From Providencia huaxiensis (lineage in GTDB: Bacteria > Pseudomonadota > Gammaproteobacteria > Enterobacterales > Enterobacteriaceae), in the NCBI RefSeq assembly GCF_002843235.3, contig NZ_CP031123.2:2480001-2544000 (forward strand): a DNA stretch of 64,000 nucleotides, given 5' to 3'. Under the pieces are notes generated by a model. The model was given only the letters and a program-made list of their open reading frames with translations, was not told where the DNA came from and did no database searches. Shown here piece by piece: positions 17,220-26,359 of this stretch. Each line of letters opens with the position of its first letter. Position 1 is the first letter of the stretch. Position numbers and translations under genes: made by a program.

Positions 17220-18050
17220 TTACTTTTCACGGTGTTTAGCAGCATAGGCTTCGCTATTCACCCAGTTATGGTCTTTTTCCCATGTAAATAACCACTTACG
17301 TGTTGGCCCTGCCATCACATTAAGGTAATAGTTATCATAACCCGCCACAGTCGCCATTGGATGATACCCTTTCGGTACCATGACAACATCTTTGTTATAC
17401 ACCGCCATACACTCATCTAACTCTCGGTCATCCGTATAAACGCGCTGCATGCAGAAACCTTGAGATGGGTTTAAACGATGATAATAGGTTTCTTCTAGAT
17501 AAGTTTCATTGGGTTCATTATCGGTGTCATGTTTATGACTTGGATAAGAACTAGTGCAGCCTTCGTCTGTAAAGACCTCCACAACTAATAAGCTGTCAGC
17601 CGCTTTATTATCCGGCAAAATATTATGCACATAGCGTTTGTTATAACCATGGCCACGTTGTTCCGCACTAATATCATCAGGGCCAATTAAACGAGTTGGA
17701 TACGTTCCTTTTCCTTTAGCCTTACAAACTGCCAATTCAAGGTCGGTATCTGCGATGACTTCAGCAAACTCTTGTGCTGTAACATAGACCGCATAAGGTT
17801 TCTTGCGTTCGAAAGGCTCCATACGGTCGCCAATATTTTCAAACGTTTGATTAGGCGTTTTAATCGTCGCTTTCCCCGCCACCAGCACTAAGCACATTTC
17901 GTTTTCAGAAGCAGGCAAAGAGATTGATTCGCCTTGTTTTAATTCAAATACATCAAAGTGAACATATCCCCAGCTAGCAATTTGTGGAGTGATATGCTGA
18001 GTACGCTTATGTGCATCTGGAGCATGGTATTTCGACAGTAATTTTGACAT
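17220..18050 (-). CDS. iolB: 5-deoxy-glucuronate isomerase
   Basis: IolB converts 5-deoxy-glucuronate to 2-deoxy-5-keto-gluconate, the fourth step of myo-inositol breakdown. The 276-residue protein is a double cupin with the metal-site cluster SYPSHKHD, ETYLEETYYHR and the C-terminal GYHPMATVAGYDNYYLNVMAG. An AGGAAAG ribosome site precedes the ATG. It is the last gene of the minus-strand cluster, set apart from iolE by a 140-bp spacer with a long hairpin. Confidence 0.96.
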   Translation of the reverse strand: MSKLLSKYHAPDAHKRTQHITPQIASWGYVHFDVFELKQGESISLPASENEMCLVLVAGKATIKTPNQTFENIGDRMEPFERKKPYAVYVTAQEFAEVIADTDLELAVCKAKGKGTYPTRLIGPDDISAEQRGHGYNKRYVHNILPDNKAADSLLVVEVFTDEGCTSSYPSHKHDTDNEPNETYLEETYYHRLNPSQGFCMQRVYTDDRELDECMAVYNKDVVMVPKGYHPMATVAGYDNYYLNVMAGPTRKWLFTWEKDHNWVNSEAYAAKHREK

Positions 18051-18121
18051 AACTTTCCTCTGACACTTTTTAGGTTATAGATAGGTAATTCTTTTCAGCC
18101 ACTAACCTTTTTATCAATTAA

Positions 18122-18181
18122 ATATTTCAGTTTGTGGCTAGAGTTGGCAAACGAAGCCAACAACGCCACAGACTGAAATAT
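18122..18181. repeat. Long two-tier inverted repeat between iolE and iolB
   Basis: Outer arms 18122-18138 and 18165-18181 pair over 17 positions with one mismatch (ATATTTCAGTTTGTGGC against its partner). Inside, GTTGGC (18143-18148) and GCCAAC (18156-18161) form a second perfect stem with a 7-nt loop. No T tract follows on either strand, so mRNA stabilisation or partial read-through control of iolB is more likely than full termination. Confidence 0.75.
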
Positions 18182-18190
18182 GACGACGAT

Positions 18191-19084
18191 TTAGATTAAA
18201 CCTGCATCCTTAGCAAACTTAGACAGATTTTTATAACCCAGTGTGGCATAAGTCAACGGGTGTGCAATCGCAGGGTCTTGCTCTGCTTCAACCACTAGCC
18301 AACCATTTTCATATTGGCTATTTTTCAATACTTTAAACACTTCGGGATAGTTAACACAGCCATCTCCAGGTACCGTGAACACCCCTGCTAATACTGCATC
18401 TAAGAAGCTGGTTTTACGGTTTTTAACATCTTTTAGGACATCTGCACGGACATCTTTGCAATGCACGTGATTGATACGTTTTGCCCAACGTTTTGCCACT
18501 TCAACAGGGTCTGCGCCAGCAAAGGTTAAATGGCCAGTATCTAGCAATAAACCGACCTCATCACCCGTGTGCTTCATTAAATTATCCACATCCTCTGCAG
18601 ACTCGATCACAGTTCCCATATGGTGGTGATAGGCAATTTTCACACCTTGAGATAACGTATATTTTGCGAATTCAGTCAGTTTCTTGCCGTATTCTTCCCA
18701 TTGGTCGGCTGGGAACAATGGACGCATATGAACAGGTTTATTTTGATCGCCATGAATACAATGGGTCACTTCCGCAAAAACCATCACTTTAGCGCCTAAA
18801 TCACGCAATAACGCTAAGTGCTCTTGTACCGCTTCAATTTCTTCTTCCACACTGCGAGATAATAATTCTCCCGAATACCAGCCTGAAACCAGTTGTAAGT
18901 CATGCTGTTTTAAAATCGGCCCTAAAATTTCCGCTTTACGTGGAAATTTATTACCTAACTCAAAACCAGCGAAACCTGCTTGACGGCCTTCAGTTAAACA
19001 TGTTTCTAGAGACGTTTCTGCCCCTAAAGTGGGTAAATCATCATTCGTCCATGTCAACGGGTTGATACCAAGTTGGATTGCCAT
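18191..19084 (-). CDS. iolE: Myo-inosose-2 dehydratase
   Basis: IolE removes water from 2-keto-myo-inositol to give 3D-(3,5/4)-trihydroxycyclohexane-1,2-dione. The 297-residue TIM-barrel protein of the xylose-isomerase-like family starts with LGINPLTWTNDDLPTLG and has metal-binding residues in MVFAEV, YHHHMGT, LLDTGHL, NHVHCKD and VVEAEQD. A CAGGAG ribosome site precedes the start. It lies 30 bp after iolC. Confidence 0.96.
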   Translation of the reverse strand: MAIQLGINPLTWTNDDLPTLGAETSLETCLTEGRQAGFAGFELGNKFPRKAEILGPILKQHDLQLVSGWYSGELLSRSVEEEIEAVQEHLALLRDLGAKVMVFAEVTHCIHGDQNKPVHMRPLFPADQWEEYGKKLTEFAKYTLSQGVKIAYHHHMGTVIESAEDVDNLMKHTGDEVGLLLDTGHLTFAGADPVEVAKRWAKRINHVHCKDVRADVLKDVKNRKTSFLDAVLAGVFTVPGDGCVNYPEVFKVLKNSQYENGWLVVEAEQDPAIAHPLTYATLGYKNLSKFAKDAGLI

Positions 19085-19114
19085 GATGAAGCTCCTGTGT
19101 AGGTAAAAGTAATA

Positions 19115-21019
19115 TTATTTACGCTGACGCCATAGGGCTATCAGGTTTAAGTAATTAGTTTTGATTTTCTGTACCAGCTCATCGTCATTGATTTCACCTT
19201 TCATCCACTCCAACGAAGGCTTACCAAATAAAGTCCGGCCAACGGCAAATCCTTTGACGATTGATTTACCTGCTGCTGCATTGAAACCAGCTTGTAACTC
19301 AGCTTGTGGTGCATCAAGCCCTAAGAGCACGACACCGCGGCAATAAGGATCACGTTCTTGAATTAATTGATCAACGGCATCCCAGTTTTCCGCTTGTAGT
19401 GGTGGCAATTTCCACCAGTCAGGCTTGATACCTAAGTTATAGAAGCGTTTGATTGCGCGTAAGTACAGCTCATCGTTGCGTTCCATATCTGCGGGCAATA
19501 TCACCTCGAGCAATAATTCATGCCCTGATTGGCAGCATGCGCTATACACTTCTTGAACGGTTTTTTCTTGCTCTAAGCGCAGTGGATGGTTGTCTTCTGG
19601 GTGGAAAAATACCAAACATTTCACAATATGCTCTTTTGGCCAGCTAATCAGCTGAGAGCCGATATTGCCATGCTCTAAACATAATGGTCTTGAGGCAGGT
19701 AGCTCGATTGGGCGGCCTATCCACCAACCACGTCCGGTCACATCATTCAATACGTCTTGGCCAAATGTACTATCACAGAGTAACCCTGCTTTTCCCTGCA
19801 GATTTGCCTCTTCGGCCACTTCACTACTAGCGCGGTAAATCAATTTTTTCAGGGTTGGAATGCAAGAAATATCAACCCCTGCGAGGCGTGCCATGTCAAC
19901 AAATTGAATGCGATGGTCGAATGCCATGACACAAAGTTCATTCCATTGTGTGCTGCGTGTGGTTACACGGTGCAAATGGTTAAGCATCGGGTCGAGATCT
20001 GGGCGAGGAACTGCCGCAGCACGTTCAAGGTAATTATCTAACTCGATTTTTGTTGGCATTGCAGGCGCACAGCCATGGCGCGAAACCACTAAAGCCCCAC
20101 AAGCATTCGCGTAGGCGCAGGCTTTTTCCCAACCATCACCGTTTAAATAACCGCGTAGTAGGCCAGACATAAATGCATCGCCAGCACCTAATACGTTAAG
20201 TACTTCAACTCTCACACCATGAACGGTGATCCCTTCGTCCAGCGTTTCAGGGATCGCACCGCTAAATACGGAGCAGCCAAGAGAGCCACGTTTACACACC
20301 AGTTCCGCATCCGTTAATTGGCGAATGTTCTTGAGTGCTTGTACAGTATCCGTTGTCCCACCTGCAATATGAAACTCCTCTTCTGTCCCGACAATCAAAT
20401 CGAACATCGATAACACATCTTGCAGTTGTTGCGTGACACTATCGGAAGCAATAAAGCGCGTTTCACCATCACCCAAAGAGGTCAGCCCCCATAAGACTGG
20501 GCGATAATCGATATCAATAGCTGTTTTGACGTTATTACGTTTAGCATATTCCAATGCTTTCAATACTGCAGCGCGAGTTTTTGGATTAGATAAATGCGTT
20601 CCTGTAATTGCCAAGCAACGTGCGGATGCAATATATTCTTCCGTAAAATCATTTGGCGTAATCGCCATATCAGCACAGTTATCACGATAAAAAATTAATG
20701 GGAAAGTATCCTGATCTTTGATCCCTAAGATAACTAATGCCGTTAATCTGTCTTTGTCTGTTATAAGATGGCTGGTATCACAACCTACACGCTGTAATTC
20801 CTCACGTAAAAAACGCCCCATGTGCTCATCCCCCACACGGGCAAGCATTGATGATTTCAATCCTTGTATTGCAGTGCCGAATGCAACGTTTCCTGAAGAG
20901 CCGCCTAAATATTTGGCAAACGAGCTCACATCTTCTAAACGAGAACCTATCTGTTGTCCGTACAGGTCAACGGCAATACGACCCATACAGATAACATCTA
21001 ACTTCTTCTGCTTATCCAT
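19115..21019 (-). CDS. iolC: Bifunctional 5-dehydro-2-deoxygluconokinase / DUF2090 aldolase
   Basis: A 634-residue fusion. Residues 1 to about 330 are a PfkB-type kinase (GGSSGNVAFG substrate region and GAGDAFMSGLLRG with the catalytic Asp) that phosphorylates 2-deoxy-5-keto-gluconate. From about 335 a DUF2090 TIM-barrel domain begins (VMAFDHRIQF), thought to cleave the product to dihydroxyacetone phosphate and malonate semialdehyde. No separate iolJ is present in the cluster, in keeping with the fusion doing both steps. The fusion is common in Gram-negative iol operons. AAGGGG ribosome site; 25-bp spacer from the oxidoreductase gene. Confidence 0.95.
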   Translation of the reverse strand: MDKQKKLDVICMGRIAVDLYGQQIGSRLEDVSSFAKYLGGSSGNVAFGTAIQGLKSSMLARVGDEHMGRFLREELQRVGCDTSHLITDKDRLTALVILGIKDQDTFPLIFYRDNCADMAITPNDFTEEYIASARCLAITGTHLSNPKTRAAVLKALEYAKRNNVKTAIDIDYRPVLWGLTSLGDGETRFIASDSVTQQLQDVLSMFDLIVGTEEEFHIAGGTTDTVQALKNIRQLTDAELVCKRGSLGCSVFSGAIPETLDEGITVHGVRVEVLNVLGAGDAFMSGLLRGYLNGDGWEKACAYANACGALVVSRHGCAPAMPTKIELDNYLERAAAVPRPDLDPMLNHLHRVTTRSTQWNELCVMAFDHRIQFVDMARLAGVDISCIPTLKKLIYRASSEVAEEANLQGKAGLLCDSTFGQDVLNDVTGRGWWIGRPIELPASRPLCLEHGNIGSQLISWPKEHIVKCLVFFHPEDNHPLRLEQEKTVQEVYSACCQSGHELLLEVILPADMERNDELYLRAIKRFYNLGIKPDWWKLPPLQAENWDAVDQLIQERDPYCRGVVLLGLDAPQAELQAGFNAAAGKSIVKGFAVGRTLFGKPSLEWMKGEINDDELVQKIKTNYLNLIALWRQRK

Positions 21020-21044
21020 TAATTACCCCTTAACTACAACAGAA

Positions 21045-22178
21045 TTAATTGATTTCTTTAACGTTAACCCAACGTTGTTCATCATATGAACGTGCTATCG
21101 CGTCTAATATTCGTGATACTTTCCAGCCTTCTTCAAAATCAGGCCACATTGGTTGCCCTGTTGCAACACCATCAATTAAATCGCGTACTTCGACCGTTTT
21201 TTGGTCATTGAAGCCAATACCATGACCCGCACCATTACAAAATGGCGCGTAATCTGGGTGCTCTGGCCCAACAAAAATGGTTTTAAAGCCTTGGCGGTTG
21301 CTAGGTTCATCATGACGATAGAGCTTTAGCTCTGCCATTCGTTCTTGAGTGAAAGACAGCGTTCCTTTGGTGCCTGTCACCACATAGGTTAGCCCCATTT
21401 TACGGCCAGCTGCGATGCGTGAAGTTTCAATGACGCCCATGGCGCCGCCAGCAAAACGTACCATGGCATGCGCTTGGTCTTCATTTTCAACCGTAACCAT
21501 AACGGTTGAACCCGCCTTTTCAGGACGCTGTTTAATCACAATTTCCATATCACCACAGACGGTTTCAATATCGCCTACTAGGAATTGCGCCATATTGATA
21601 ATGTGTGCAGATAAGTCCCCTAAAGCACCTAACCCTGCTTTTTCTTTAAAACAATGCCAGTGAATTGGCGCGCTAGGGTCAGCCATATAATCTTCATTAT
21701 GGGTGCCATAAAAATGGATAACTTCGCCGATTTCACCATTAGCAATAATTTCTTTGGCTAGTTGCGAGGTGGGGTTTTTCATATAGTTAAAACCCACTAA
21801 CGTTAGGACGCCAGCCTTTTTAGCCGCTTCGACCATTTCTTTGGCATCTTCAGAATTGAGCGCTAATGGTTTTTCACAATAAACATGTTTACCATGCTTG
21901 ATAGCTTCCATTGCCATTTCTTTGTGCAGGAAATTAGGCGAACAAATATCCACTACATCAATATTTGGATCTGCAACTAATTTGCGCCAGTCATCTGTTG
22001 CACGGTTAAACCCCATTTCCTGAGCTCGGGTTTGTGCTAGCTCAGGGGTAATTTCTGCAATCATTTCGCGAACCAATTTCCCCTGCAATGGAAAAACGGT
22101 TGGAGCTTGTGCATAAGCAATGGCATGAGCTCGCCCTATATAGCCAGTACCTATCATCCCGATACGGATCTCTTTCAT
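21045..22178 (-). CDS. Gfo/Idh/MocA-family oxidoreductase of the iol cluster
   Basis: A 377-residue NAD(P)-dependent sugar or cyclitol dehydrogenase. The Rossmann start IGMIGTGYIGRAHAIAY, the catalytic CEKPLAL lysine and GDLSAHIINMA with the active-site His are all intact. It is distinct from iolG upstream, being longer and having a different C-terminal half (EEGWKVSRILDAIARS). In Salmonella-type clusters such second dehydrogenases are called iolG2 and may act on scyllo- or D-chiro-inositol; the substrate here is inferred only. Ribosome site GAGAGG. First gene of the distal iol block. Confidence 0.9.
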   Translation of the reverse strand: MKEIRIGMIGTGYIGRAHAIAYAQAPTVFPLQGKLVREMIAEITPELAQTRAQEMGFNRATDDWRKLVADPNIDVVDICSPNFLHKEMAMEAIKHGKHVYCEKPLALNSEDAKEMVEAAKKAGVLTLVGFNYMKNPTSQLAKEIIANGEIGEVIHFYGTHNEDYMADPSAPIHWHCFKEKAGLGALGDLSAHIINMAQFLVGDIETVCGDMEIVIKQRPEKAGSTVMVTVENEDQAHAMVRFAGGAMGVIETSRIAAGRKMGLTYVVTGTKGTLSFTQERMAELKLYRHDEPSNRQGFKTIFVGPEHPDYAPFCNGAGHGIGFNDQKTVEVRDLIDGVATGQPMWPDFEEGWKVSRILDAIARSYDEQRWVNVKEIN

Positions 22179-22493
22179 CTGTTCTACCTCTCGCTCATTT
22201 CCTGTAGTGCAATGGCTGGCCCAATATTCGTTCCAGATTTTATTTCAATAATCATGTTATACGGAACATTCATTTCACTTTCAATATTATTGGAAATATT
22301 AATTTCATTATGTGATCTGACGTTAACTTTTGATGTAATCAGTTAATATATAAGAAAATAAACATTCAATTCAGAGGAATAGAAAACAGTAGGGACGTAA
22401 TAAAGCGGAATGAAATGAAATAGAATAACTAGAAATGAAATTTATTGAGTATGGGATCCGGCAAAAATCCCATACTCTCTTCAAAAGCAAAAA
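22179..22493. promoter_or_regulatory. iol intergenic region with two candidate IolR operators
   Basis: Gap of 315 bp ahead of the IolG-like gene. It holds GGAA-CATTCA-TTTC (22263-22276) and GAAA-TATTAA-TTTC (22293-22306), the second a perfect dyad with arms GAAAT and ATTTC. The spacing agrees with the GGAA-N6-TTCC motif known for the RpiR-type IolR of Sinorhizobium. A separate promoter for the distal genes is likely. No gene is seen. Confidence 0.6.
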
Positions 22494-22928
22494 CTAGCGA
22501 TGAAGAATACTTAAAAACTCTTCCTTACTTGACGTCAGAGACAATGCATTGGCAATAAATTCATCACTAAAAATCAATGCTATTTCCCTAAGTACATCAA
22601 TATGTTCCCTTGATTTTGCAATCACACCTATTGCGATAAACATCACATTGGTTCTGTCCCATATCACACCATCAGGGAATTGAAAAATTTCAACACCAGT
22701 ATGCAAGATAATATCATTGGCCGACTTAGGGAGATGTGGCAATGTGATACCATTCCCCAAGAATGTTGATATCTGTTGTTCCCTTTCCGTTAAGAAATGG
22801 ACACAGTCCCTATCAACATAACCTTTATTTTTAAATTCCGTACCAACCATTTTGAGTACTTCAGCTTTATTTCTTGCCTGACAACCTAAATGCAAATTAC
22901 TTGTGGTTAGTTGTTCTATCATATCCAA
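22494..22928 (-). CDS. Lone PTS EIIA component, mannitol/fructose type
   Basis: A 144-residue EIIA of the fructose-mannitol (type 2) fold. The phosphorylatable His is His65 in STFLGNGITLPHLP, the family active site. Normally it receives phosphate from HPr and hands it to an EIIB, but no EIIB or EIIC gene is near. It lies 48 bp after iolT on the same strand. A regulatory role, or service to a distant permease, seems more likely than transport by itself. The sequence looks intact. Confidence 0.88.
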   Translation of the reverse strand: MDMIEQLTTSNLHLGCQARNKAEVLKMVGTEFKNKGYVDRDCVHFLTEREQQISTFLGNGITLPHLPKSANDIILHTGVEIFQFPDGVIWDRTNVMFIAIGVIAKSREHIDVLREIALIFSDEFIANALSLTSSKEEFLSILHR

Positions 22929-22976
22929 CCCTCGATTAAGTTAATTAGGTATATTCACACCACCAATAAGTAATAA

Positions 22977-24383
22977 TTACATTGATGAGAGCTCTTCTTC
23001 TAATTGCTCTAATGATTTGTTTGATGTTTCTGGCAATAACTTCACCACAAAAACGATAGCTAAGTAGTTTATTACTGCAAAAATTAAGAATACTGGGCCT
23101 AAACCAAGTTCTGCTTGTAATACAGGGAATAAATAACTCACAATCGCATTCATAATCCACATAAAGAAGACCGAGATCCCCATGGATAACCCGCGAATTT
23201 TAAGTGGAAATAGCTCTGCAAGAACAACCCACGTTAAAAAGCCCATCGTTCCTTGCATAACCCCAACAAATACCGCACCAAGTAACCAAATTAATGTGGC
23301 TTTAACATCCCCTGTTAAGAAGTAATCTGTTGCTGCAATCAATAAGTGTAGCGATGCCATTAGTGCAAAACCACCAACTATCAGTGTTTTACGTTTGAAT
23401 CTGTCAACAAGGAATAACACCCCTATCACCATACCACCAACAGAAAAAACACCATTTAATACGTTGAAAACTAAAGAGGTTTGCTCAGAAAAACCCGCTG
23501 TTTTGAGAATTTCTGTACCATAATACATAATAACGTTAACCCCGGTCGTTTGCTGTAATGCCGCCCACACCATCCCAATTAATACCAATTTAAAAATCCA
23601 AGGCGTATTAAAAATTAACGCTAAATTTTGTTTATTGGCATTCGGATGACGTTTAGCTTCCGCAGCTTCAACATCTAACAAGGTCACGATATCTTCATAT
23701 TCTTGAATGGCACGCTTTTCAGGGCGAATTTGCTTCAGTATTTTCAAGGCTTCTTCACGACGGTTTTTACTCATTAACCAACGCGGGCTTTCAGGTGCTT
23801 TCCACATACCAAATAGCAGGCACAGTGCGGGCACAGCTTGTACTAACAGCATATAACGCCAAACATCAGGAAGGTGGCCCCAAATTGAACCAATAATCGC
23901 ATTGATAGCAAATGCCGCTAACTGCCCGATAACAATAGCAACTTCATTTAGCCCGGTAAGTTTTCCCCGCATTTCAGTCGGAGCCACCTCAGAGATAAAT
24001 GTCGGTGCCGTCACAGAGGCCCCCCCCACCGCAAAGCCCAATATAAACCGAGCAATAAGAAGAATTTCAATATTTGGGGCTGCTGCAGATAAAAATGCCC
24101 CAAATAAAAACAGAAATGAGAGATAAAGCAAATAAGTCCGACGTCCAATAAAATCTGCTACACGTCCACCACACACACTGCCTAATGCCGCGCCCACTAA
24201 TAGGACACTCATCACCAGCCCTTCCGTGGTTGGCGTTAAGCTCATGTTTTCTTTCAATGATGAAAATGCACCGTTAATGACGCCTGTATCATAACCAAAT
24301 AGTAATCCACCAAAGGTTGCAACCAAGGTTATTTGGTGCAACCTTTTTCTCTGTTGTTGATTGAGATTCATGATTAATGACAT
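22977..24383 (-). CDS. iolT: Myo-inositol MFS transporter
   Basis: A 468-residue sugar-porter-family protein with 12 predicted helices. Signature motifs are FGYDTGVINGA in helix 1, GGRVADFIGRR between helices 2 and 3, PESPRWLMSKNRREEA before the central loop, QQTTGVNVIMYYG in helix 7 and LLPETSNKSLEQLEEE at the end. Position inside the inositol cluster makes inositol uptake by proton symport the likely job. Ribosome site AAGG 8 nt before ATG 24383. Confidence 0.93.
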   Translation of the reverse strand: MSLIMNLNQQQRKRLHQITLVATFGGLLFGYDTGVINGAFSSLKENMSLTPTTEGLVMSVLLVGAALGSVCGGRVADFIGRRTYLLYLSFLFLFGAFLSAAAPNIEILLIARFILGFAVGGASVTAPTFISEVAPTEMRGKLTGLNEVAIVIGQLAAFAINAIIGSIWGHLPDVWRYMLLVQAVPALCLLFGMWKAPESPRWLMSKNRREEALKILKQIRPEKRAIQEYEDIVTLLDVEAAEAKRHPNANKQNLALIFNTPWIFKLVLIGMVWAALQQTTGVNVIMYYGTEILKTAGFSEQTSLVFNVLNGVFSVGGMVIGVLFLVDRFKRKTLIVGGFALMASLHLLIAATDYFLTGDVKATLIWLLGAVFVGVMQGTMGFLTWVVLAELFPLKIRGLSMGISVFFMWIMNAIVSYLFPVLQAELGLGPVFLIFAVINYLAIVFVVKLLPETSNKSLEQLEEELSSM

Positions 24384-24773
24384 ATTATTACCTTATTATT
24401 TGAATCATTATGTCTTACCAAAAAAACAATTCTTCAATATTTAAATAAATGTTTAATGTTAAAGATTAAATAATGAAATGATTTCTGGCACTCTGGTTTG
24501 AATCGCTACTTTGCTAGCTTTAGGCCTGTTCTATAAACTTATTAAAAATAGTTTTCGCAAATTTAAAATAATAAATACAGCAGCTAAATTAAAAAAATAA
24601 GATTACAACAGCCTCAATTAATCTCTGTTCATTGAAAGCCTAAAGAGTATTAAATAAAATGTAAGGTCAATATTTTATATATTCATTGATAAATAAATAT
24701 ATTCACTATTGCGGCCAAAAAGCGTTTTTTAACCGCAAGTTTATAACCAAGTTAAATAGTATTATCGTATTAA
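24384..24773. other. Spacer between iolG and iolT
   Basis: A 390-bp AT-rich gap without a gene. It probably holds the iolT promoter. A weak relative of the iol motif, TAAA-CATTTA-TTTA, can be read on the minus strand near 24445-24458. No clear terminator for iolG was found. Confidence 0.4.
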
Positions 24774-25760
24774 TTACAATTTAACTTCTTTACCTGTTTT
24801 GAGTGACTCCAGTGCTTTGTCTGCAAGATATAAAGCTAGCTCGCCATCGGTACCTGTCGTTTCAGGCACCGTACGACCTGCTAAGATATCAACAAAATGC
24901 TGCCACTCTGCTTTGTATGCTTCGTGGTAACGTTGCAGGAAAAAATATTCTGGCTTAGCAGATAAGCACCCAACTTCACTTAAAAGCGCAACGCTATTCT
25001 CTTTGATATTTCCTGCCGTTAATAAGCCCTTTTCACCATGCAATTCAATCCGTTGGTCATAACCATAACCTGAACGACGGCTATTAGAAATTGTCGCCAT
25101 TGCACCAGATGGGAATTTTAAGATAATAAACGCGGTATCAATATCACCTGCTTGACCAATAGCAGGGTCTACAACATTACTGCCTTGTGCGTAGACAGAA
25201 CAAGGCTCTTCACCAATCATAAAGCGAGCCATATCAAAATCATGAATAGTCATATCTCTGAACATACCACCAGAGACTTTAACGTATTCTGCGGGTGGTG
25301 GTGATGGGTCGCGAGACGTGATAATTAAAGATTCTGCTTTACCAATTGCGCCTTGTTGGAATAAATTTTTCAAGTGGCGAAATTGAGGGTCATAGCGACG
25401 GTTAAAACCAATGAACAGTGGAACATTATGGTCTTTCACACTTTTTAAACACTGTTTCACACGCTCAAGGTCTAGATGAACCGGTTTTTCACAGAAGATC
25501 ACTTTTTTATGTTTAGCGGCTAGTTCGATTAAATCAGCGTGAGTATCTGTGGCTGATGCAATTAAGACACCCTGTACATTAGGGTCTTGCATCGCTTCTT
25601 CTGTCGTCTGCACTTTTGCTTGGTATTTTTCAGCCAAGGCAACCGCATTCGGTTGGTAAGGGTCGATGACAGAATAAAGTTTAGTTTCTTTATGGCCGGC
25701 AATATTAACAGCATGAACCTGTCCGATACGTCCTGCGCCGAATAGTGCTATATTGAACAT
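24774..25760 (-). CDS. iolG: Myo-inositol 2-dehydrogenase
   Basis: IolG oxidises myo-inositol to 2-keto-myo-inositol with NAD+, the first step of the pathway. The 328-residue Gfo/Idh/MocA protein has ALFGAGRIGQVHA (NAD site), CEKPVHLD with the catalytic Lys, FNRRYDPQF, and DMTIHDFDMARF with the active-site Asp and His. Ribosome site AAGGAG 7 nt before the ATG. It appears to be its own transcription unit with an operator-like dyad 58 bp upstream. Confidence 0.95.
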   Translation of the reverse strand: MFNIALFGAGRIGQVHAVNIAGHKETKLYSVIDPYQPNAVALAEKYQAKVQTTEEAMQDPNVQGVLIASATDTHADLIELAAKHKKVIFCEKPVHLDLERVKQCLKSVKDHNVPLFIGFNRRYDPQFRHLKNLFQQGAIGKAESLIITSRDPSPPPAEYVKVSGGMFRDMTIHDFDMARFMIGEEPCSVYAQGSNVVDPAIGQAGDIDTAFIILKFPSGAMATISNSRRSGYGYDQRIELHGEKGLLTAGNIKENSVALLSEVGCLSAKPEYFFLQRYHEAYKAEWQHFVDILAGRTVPETTGTDGELALYLADKALESLKTGKEVKL

Positions 25761-26063
25761 TCAAATGCTCCTTGATACCTTAAATCCACTATTTGGATAT
25801 TATGGAATATACCAAATAAAACATTCATTTCAATTTATAATTTTTTGAAAGTTATATTTTTGGGCTCTGGATAACAAATGTTATATTAAAGTGTATTTTT
25901 AGTGTTATTCAGATCACAAATTGACAATGTAAGCGAGAAGCATTTAACAATAAAGTCTGTGTTTGCTGGCATATTAATTTTTCATAGCCTCTTTTTTAAA
26001 TTTTTACCCACCCCCAAATAAAACATATATTTCAATTATGCATTTTTTAAACTATAAGAATCA
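25761..26063. promoter_or_regulatory. iolG upstream region with a repeated operator-like block
   Basis: Contains AAAA-CATTCA-TTTC (25818-25831) and AAAA-CATATA-TTTC (26020-26033). Both are set in almost the same block (CCAAATAAAACAT, two variable bases, then ATTTCAATT), about 200 bp apart. The same half-sites recur before the IolG-like gene and iolA, so these are candidate IolR operators. No gene is seen. Confidence 0.6.
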
Positions 26064-26087
26064 TAAAAAACCCAGCCTAAACTGGGT
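26064..26087 (-). terminator. Intrinsic terminator downstream of iolD
   Basis: ACCCAG (26070-26075) and CTGGGT (26082-26087) form the stem; on the minus strand six T residues follow. It would stop iolA-iolD transcripts about 280 bp after the iolD stop, ahead of the iolG promoter. Confidence 0.7.
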
Positions 26088-26162
26088 ATATGATCCAAAT
26101 AATTCGAGTTAAACGTAGGCGACTAGCGTAGCGCAGTTCCCCATGCAACTTGAAGTATGACA
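26088..26162. repeat. Short interspersed repeat with imperfect inverted ends
   Basis: The ends read ATCCAAATAATTCGAGTT on the left and CAACTTGAAGTATGAC on the right. These resemble the ends of a non-coding repeat family scattered through enterobacterial genomes, in which AATTCGAGTT and CAACTTGAAGTATGA terminate a palindromic unit. Between them is GC-richer DNA with AGCGTAGCGC. Non-coding. Confidence 0.6.
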
Positions 26163-26189
26163 AATATAGAACGACAAGTAATAACCACT

Positions 26190-26225
26190 ATGTAAATTAA
26201 AACCAAAATGTAAATTAAAACCAAA
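26190..26225. repeat. Perfect 18-bp tandem duplication
   Basis: The unit ATGTAAATTAAAACCAAA occurs twice in direct succession (26190-26207 and 26208-26225). It is probably a replication-slippage product in non-coding DNA. Confidence 0.85.
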
Positions 26226-26298
26226 GCAATCCTTGCTAAATTTCCAATAACTACCCTACTTAGTTACATCAGACTCATTAAGAAAACGAAGAACATTC

Positions 26299-26321
26299 CT
26301 CGACGGTAAAACACCGTCGAG
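26299..26321 (-). other. Hairpin just after iolD
   Basis: CTCGACGGT and ACCGTCGAG form a perfect 9-bp stem with a 5-nt loop, 38 bp beyond the iolD stop. There is no T tract, so it may protect the 3' end of the message or aid termination. Confidence 0.6.
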
Positions 26322-26359
26322 TTATTTCGATAATATAAAGCACTACCGCAATAGATTGA

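Noticed and set aside
18122..18181. Intrinsic terminator between iolE and iolB
   Set aside because: The stem is strong but no T tract follows on the minus strand, and iolB belongs to the same pathway.
19115..21019. IolC-DUF2090 as a novel fusion
   Set aside because: The fusion is known from many Gram-negative inositol operons and is therefore not new.
26299..26321. Terminator of iolD
   Set aside because: Perfect 9-bp stem but without a T tract; the hairpin at 26070-26087 with a T tract is the better candidate.
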